DNA of 7,468 bases from Methylovirgula sp. Its GTDB lineage: Bacteria; Pseudomonadota; Alphaproteobacteria; Rhizobiales; Beijerinckiaceae. The notes beneath the pieces are model-generated. The model saw only the letters and a program-made list of their open reading frames with translations. It ran no database searches and had not been told where the DNA came from. Below are positions 5,998-7,468 of this stretch, in pieces. The position numbers and the translations under genes are program-made. Location of the stretch: the NCBI GenBank assembly GCA_030038595.1, contig JASHSW010000018.1, positions 1 to 7,468 on the forward strand, written 5' to 3'. Every line of letters starts with the position of its first letter. Position 1 is the stretch's first letter.

Positions 5998-6984
5998 GTG
6001 AGCGGCGCAGCCGGTAAGACCCCGCTTCATTCCAAGCTCGTCGTCGTTGGATCGGGACCGGCCGGCTATACGGCGGCCATCTACGCGGCGCGGGCGCTGC
6101 TTGAGCCGATCCTCATCGCCGGGGCGGATGCCGGCGGCCAGTTGATGATCACCACCGATGTCGAGAACTATCCGGGCTTCGCCCAGCCGATCCAGGGGCC
6201 TTGGCTGATGGAGCAGATGCGTCTTCAAGCCGAGCACGTCGGGACAAGACTTGTCTCCGACCAAATCGTCGGCGTGGATCTCGGCCGCCGGCCATTCCGC
6301 CTTCGCGGCGACAGCGGGACCACCTATTCCTGTGACGCCTTGGTGATCGCCACCGGCGCCAAGGCCAAATGGCTCAGCCTTCCTTCCGAAGAGCGGTTCA
6401 AAGGTCATGGCGTCTCGGCCTGTGCCACCTGTGACGGATTCTTCTTTCGCGGTATGCCGGTCGTGGTGGTAGGCGGCGGCAATACGGCAGTCGAAGAAAC
6501 GCTTTATTTGAGCCATCTCGCCAGCAAAGTGACGCTCGTGCATCGGCGCGAGAGTCTGCGCGCCGAAAAGATTCTTCAGGACCGCCTGTTCAGGACGCCC
6601 AACGTCGAGGTGATCTGGGACAGCGTCGTCGAGGAGATTTGCGGCACCGATGAAAACGGCCCGACGCGCGTCACCCACGTCCGGATCAAGAACGTGAAAA
6701 CCGGAATCTACGCCGAACTTCCCGCCGACGGCGTGTTCGTGGCGATCGGCCATGCGCCGGCGACCGAGCTTTTCCTCGGCCAGATCGAGGCAAAGCCGAA
6801 CGGCTATTTGAAGACCGCCCCGTTCTCGACGGCCACCAACGTGCCGGGCGTCTTCGCCGCCGGCGACGTCGCCGATGAGGTCTACCGGCAAGCGGTGACC
6901 GCGGCGGGAATGGGATGTATGGCGGCGCTCGAAGCCGAACGCTTTTTGGCGGCGCGCGCCCAGCATCGCGCCGCGGCGGAATAA
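5998..6984 (+). CDS. trxB: Thioredoxin reductase (NADPH)
   Basis: A 328-residue FAD enzyme that moves electrons from NADPH to thioredoxin in the cytoplasm, feeding ribonucleotide reductase and repair of oxidised proteins. The FAD-binding fold begins with VVVGSGPAGYTAAIYAARA (14-32) and ENYPGF (56-61). The redox-active pair is CATC (Cys142, Cys145) followed by Asp146. The NADPH domain has VVVVGGGNTAVEE (155-167) and the phosphate-binding HRRESLRAEK (182-191). The second FAD block is GVFAAGDVAD near residue 290, followed by RQAVTAAGMGCMAA. The length is typical. The start is GTG at 5998, since no ATG gives the N-terminal strand; GAGAAAGGCGG upstream supplies a ribosome binding site. It is followed by a LysR gene, an arrangement I recognise from other Hyphomicrobiales. 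All catalytic residues are present. Confidence 0.96.
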   Translation: MSGAAGKTPLHSKLVVVGSGPAGYTAAIYAARALLEPILIAGADAGGQLMITTDVENYPGFAQPIQGPWLMEQMRLQAEHVGTRLVSDQIVGVDLGRRPFRLRGDSGTTYSCDALVIATGAKAKWLSLPSEERFKGHGVSACATCDGFFFRGMPVVVVGGGNTAVEETLYLSHLASKVTLVHRRESLRAEKILQDRLFRTPNVEVIWDSVVEEICGTDENGPTRVTHVRIKNVKTGIYAELPADGVFVAIGHAPATELFLGQIEAKPNGYLKTAPFSTATNVPGVFAAGDVADEVYRQAVTAAGMGCMAALEAERFLAARAQHRAAAE

Positions 6985-7062
6985 AGCGAGCCGCCGCCCG
7001 CTTTTGCCGCGTCGCCATTCGATCTTATTCTTCCCCCGATTGCGCGCACTGGTGGAGAACTC

Positions 7063-7468
7063 ATGGATTGGGACAAGCTGCGAATCTTCCACGCGGCGGC
7101 CGAGGCCGGGTCCTTTACCCGCGCCGGCGCAGCTTTGACGCTCAGCCAATCCGCCGTCAGCCGGCAGGTAAGCGCGCTCGAACAGGAACTCGCCGTGCCG
7201 TTATTTCATCGCCATGCGCGCGGCCTTATTCTTACCGAGCAGGGCGAAGTTCTGTTCCGCACCGTGCGCGAGGTCATGGCCAAGCTCGAAGCGGCGCAAA
7301 CGAGCCTCGTCGACAGCCGCGAAAAACCGCACGGCGAATTACGCATCACCACGACCTTCGGAATTGGCACCAATTGGTTGGCGCCGCGCCTCGGCGAGTT
7401 TCTCGAACTCTATCCCGACGTCAAATTGAAGGTGATCCTCTCCGACGACGAGCTCGATCTCGCCATGC
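7063..7468 (+). CDS. LysR-type transcriptional regulator, N-terminal part (cut by window edge)
   Basis: The first 135 codons of a regulator that continues past the right edge. The start MDWDKLRIFHAAAEAGSFTR followed by AGAALTLSQSAVSRQVSALE is the classic LysR winged helix-turn-helix, with TEQGEVLF in the wing. A linker helix follows to about residue 90, then GELRITTTFGIGTNWLAP opens the ligand-binding domain. The ATG at 7063 has GGTGGAG seven bases upstream. The gene lies 78 bases after trxB in the same direction; the gap shows no strong terminator. LysR proteins usually act as tetramers that sense a small molecule; the ligand and targets here cannot be read from the sequence. Neighbourhood suggests a link with trxB only by position. 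The rest of the gene is outside the window, so intactness cannot be judged. Confidence 0.93.
   Translation, partial: MDWDKLRIFHAAAEAGSFTRAGAALTLSQSAVSRQVSALEQELAVPLFHRHARGLILTEQGEVLFRTVREVMAKLEAAQTSLVDSREKPHGELRITTTFGIGTNWLAPRLGEFLELYPDVKLKVILSDDELDLAM

Noticed and set aside
6985..7015. Possible terminator after trxB
   Set aside because: Only a 4-base AGCG/CGCT stem before TTTT; too weak to report as a feature.
5926..7149. Minus-strand frame of 407 codons opposite trxB
   Set aside because: Antisense to a full thioredoxin reductase and the start of LysR; Arg- and His-rich composition without motifs is typical of shadow frames.
1..7468. tRNA, rRNA, CRISPR array, insertion sequence or phage gene
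   Set aside because: I looked for these by eye on both strands and saw no cloverleaf, direct-repeat array, transposase or integrase pattern.

Overview
The window looks like chromosomal DNA of an alphaproteobacterium, most likely of the order Hyphomicrobiales (Rhizobiales). The base composition is GC-rich. The gene neighbourhoods (bc1 genes followed by mtnP and apt, hemF facing the bc1 operon, trxB followed by a LysR gene) and the exported DUF992 proteins all fit that group. I cannot name a genus. No transposase, tRNA, rRNA, CRISPR array or phage gene is visible, and no stretch longer than about 190 bases lacks a gene.

Minus-strand block, 1-3542, in transcription order (right to left): a shrunken Rieske iron-sulfur gene (petA/fbcF, 3542-3237), cytochrome b (petB, 3200-1956), cytochrome c1 (petC, 1939-1100), methylthioadenosine phosphorylase (mtnP, 1026-157) and adenine phosphoribosyltransferase (apt, start at 160, running off the left edge). 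The first three genes are the standard bc1 operon. The last two form a salvage pair: MtnP releases adenine and Apt turns it into AMP. Their reading frames overlap by four bases.

Plus-strand block, 3737-7468: hemF (oxygen-dependent coproporphyrinogen III oxidase, heme synthesis), which diverges from the bc1 operon; two tandem paralogous DUF992 exported proteins; trxB (thioredoxin reductase); and the 5' part of a LysR-type regulator cut by the right edge.

The observation most worth a second look is the first gene of the bc1 operon. Its 101-codon reading frame keeps the recognisable N-terminal targeting region and the C-terminal tail of a Rieske protein. The whole iron-sulfur cluster-binding domain is missing, the twin-arginine motif is damaged, and the membrane helix is shortened and interrupted by arginines. 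Yet it remains an open frame with a strong ribosome binding site. Cytochrome b and c1 beside it look intact. Either the Rieske subunit is supplied from elsewhere in the genome, or this bc1 complex is no longer conventional, or the assembly is wrong here. A second, smaller point is the tandem DUF992 pair, in which only the downstream copy has a His/Arg/Tyr-rich tail.
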